This document shows, one piece after another, positions 63,322 to 64,000 of a stretch of DNA of 64,000 bases (positions within the stretch are counted from its first letter, which is position 1; each line of letters opens with the position of its first letter). This DNA comes from Marinobacter sp. F3R11 (GTDB lineage Bacteria > Pseudomonadota > Gammaproteobacteria > Pseudomonadales > Oleiphilaceae): the NCBI RefSeq assembly GCF_003318275.1, contig NZ_QOCH01000013.1, positions 1 to 64,000 on the forward strand. Direction: 5' to 3'. Below the pieces are notes generated by a model, which searched no databases, had not been told where the DNA came from, and saw nothing but the letters and a program-made list of their open reading frames with translations. The translations under genes were made by a program, and so were the position numbers.

Positions 63322-64000
63322 TTATTTTGACTGCTGGAACAACTGGTCCAGCTTCTGCTCGAATTCGTGATAGTTCAGATAATCGTACAGTTCCATACGA
63401 GTCTGCATCAGATCAACCACATCTTTCTGGTCGCCCTTCTCCAGAATATTCTGGTACACGGTTACCGCAGCTTTATTCATGGCGCGGAAAGCGCTCAGTG
63501 GGTACAGCACCATGCTGGCACCAGACTCGCCCAGTTCTTTACGGTTATATAGTGGCGTTGCGCCAAACTCGGTGATGTTCGCCAGCAGCGGCACGTCACC
63601 CAGAGCTTCGGAGAATGCCTTGTAGTGCTCAAGCTCGGTAACGGCTTCAGCAAAAATACCATCAGCACCAGCTTCAATGCAGGCTTTAGCGCGATCGATG
63701 GCTGCTTCCAGGCCTTCTTTCTGGAAGGCATCGGTGCGAGCCATGATAAAGAAATCTTTATCTACACGGGCATCGGCGGCTGCTTTGATCCGGTCAACCA
63801 TTTCTTCTTTGGAAACGATTTCCTTATTCGGACGATGCCCGCAACGCTTCTGGGCAACCTGATCTTCAATGTGCACGGCAGCCGCGCCTGCGCGTTCCAT
63901 TTCACGAATGGTTCGCGCAATATTGAACGCCCCGCCCCAACCTGTATCTATGTCCACAAGCAGCGGCAGATCTGTGGCTGCGGTGATGCGGCGTACATCT
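63322..64000 (-). CDS. prpB: Methylisocitrate lyase PrpB (5' end outside window)
   Basis: The reading frame continues to the window edge, so the N-terminus is missing; 225 residues are visible. [40 protein letters not shown] (with the catalytic KRCGH loop) and [20 protein letters not shown] identify the isocitrate lyase/PEP mutase superfamily, PrpB branch. It splits 2-methylisocitrate into pyruvate and succinate. First visible gene of the prp operon. Confidence 0.95.
   Translation of the reverse strand, partial: DVRRITAATDLPLLVDIDTGWGGAFNIARTIREMERAGAAAVHIEDQVAQKRCGHRPNKEIVSKEEMVDRIKAAADARVDKDFFIMARTDAFQKEGLEAAIDRAKACIEAGADGIFAEAVTELEHYKAFSEALGDVPLLANITEFGATPLYNRKELGESGASMVLYPLSAFRAMNKAAVTVYQNILEKGDQKDVVDLMQTRMELYDYLNYHEFEQKLDQLFQQSK

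Noticed and set aside
1..64000. CRISPR arrays, tRNA or rRNA genes, insertion sequences
   Set aside because: None seen on reading: no regular direct-repeat array, no cloverleaf with CCA end, no transposase-like protein.

Overview
The window reads as chromosomal DNA of a marine gammaproteobacterium, most like Marinobacter. Reasons are the dnaX/4.5S RNA pair, a complete XrtA (exosortase A)/PEP-CTERM protein-sorting system joined to a large exopolysaccharide (EPS) operon, and an AcnD/PrpF-type methylcitrate operon. The species call is inference from gene content and protein style; no database was searched.

Layout. 1-3.4 kb: housekeeping genes, namely 5' dnaX (cut by the window edge), 4.5S SRP RNA, a 2OG-Fe(II) oxygenase and a hexose-6-phosphate mutarotase. 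3.4-17.1 kb: control and sorting block, with three PEP-CTERM genes, the PrsK/PrsR two-component system, TPR lipoprotein PrsT, exosortase, a flavin oxidoreductase and the system-associated acyltransferase. 17.6-33.2 kb: a second, mosaic and partly AT-rich glycoconjugate locus, with a CDP-alcohol phosphatidyltransferase, flippase, RIFT-barrel lyase-like protein, acyltransferases, two tandem asparagine-synthetase-like proteins without a glutaminase cysteine, a CapK-like ligase, a GT2, a secreted protein and a kinase-like protein. 33.3-53.4 kb: one leftward run of 15 tightly packed genes, most with overlapping or touching ends, for XrtA-associated EPS. It holds the initiating transferase, export lipoprotein, Wzz, a BY-kinase-like protein, outer-membrane protein, deacetylase, carbamoyl-, GNAT and FemAB transferases, glycosyltransferases, amidotransferase, O-ligase and flippase. 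53.6-55.6 kb: divergent XrtA deacetylase and secretion ATPase. 55.7-64 kb: prpB-prpC-acnD-prpF-prpD methylcitrate genes, with a fourth PEP-CTERM gene inserted on the opposite strand between prpF and prpD.

How it works together. PrsK and PrsR form a sigma-54-type two-component pair. All four PEP-CTERM genes carry a -24/-12 element with exact GG-N10-GC spacing at a sensible distance from their starts, so they look like one PrsR/RpoN regulon. One of them (11096-11863) also has a c-di-GMP-I (GEMM) riboswitch between its sigma-54 promoter and its start codon, and the riboswitch's 3' strand can pair with the ribosome-binding site. Another (3477-4178) carries a Cys/Gln pair resembling an internal thioester adhesin. 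The exosortase would process these proteins while the EPS operon makes the matrix they sit in. These are the most distinctive observations, followed by the second glycoconjugate locus and a BY-kinase homologue that has lost its Walker A lysine.
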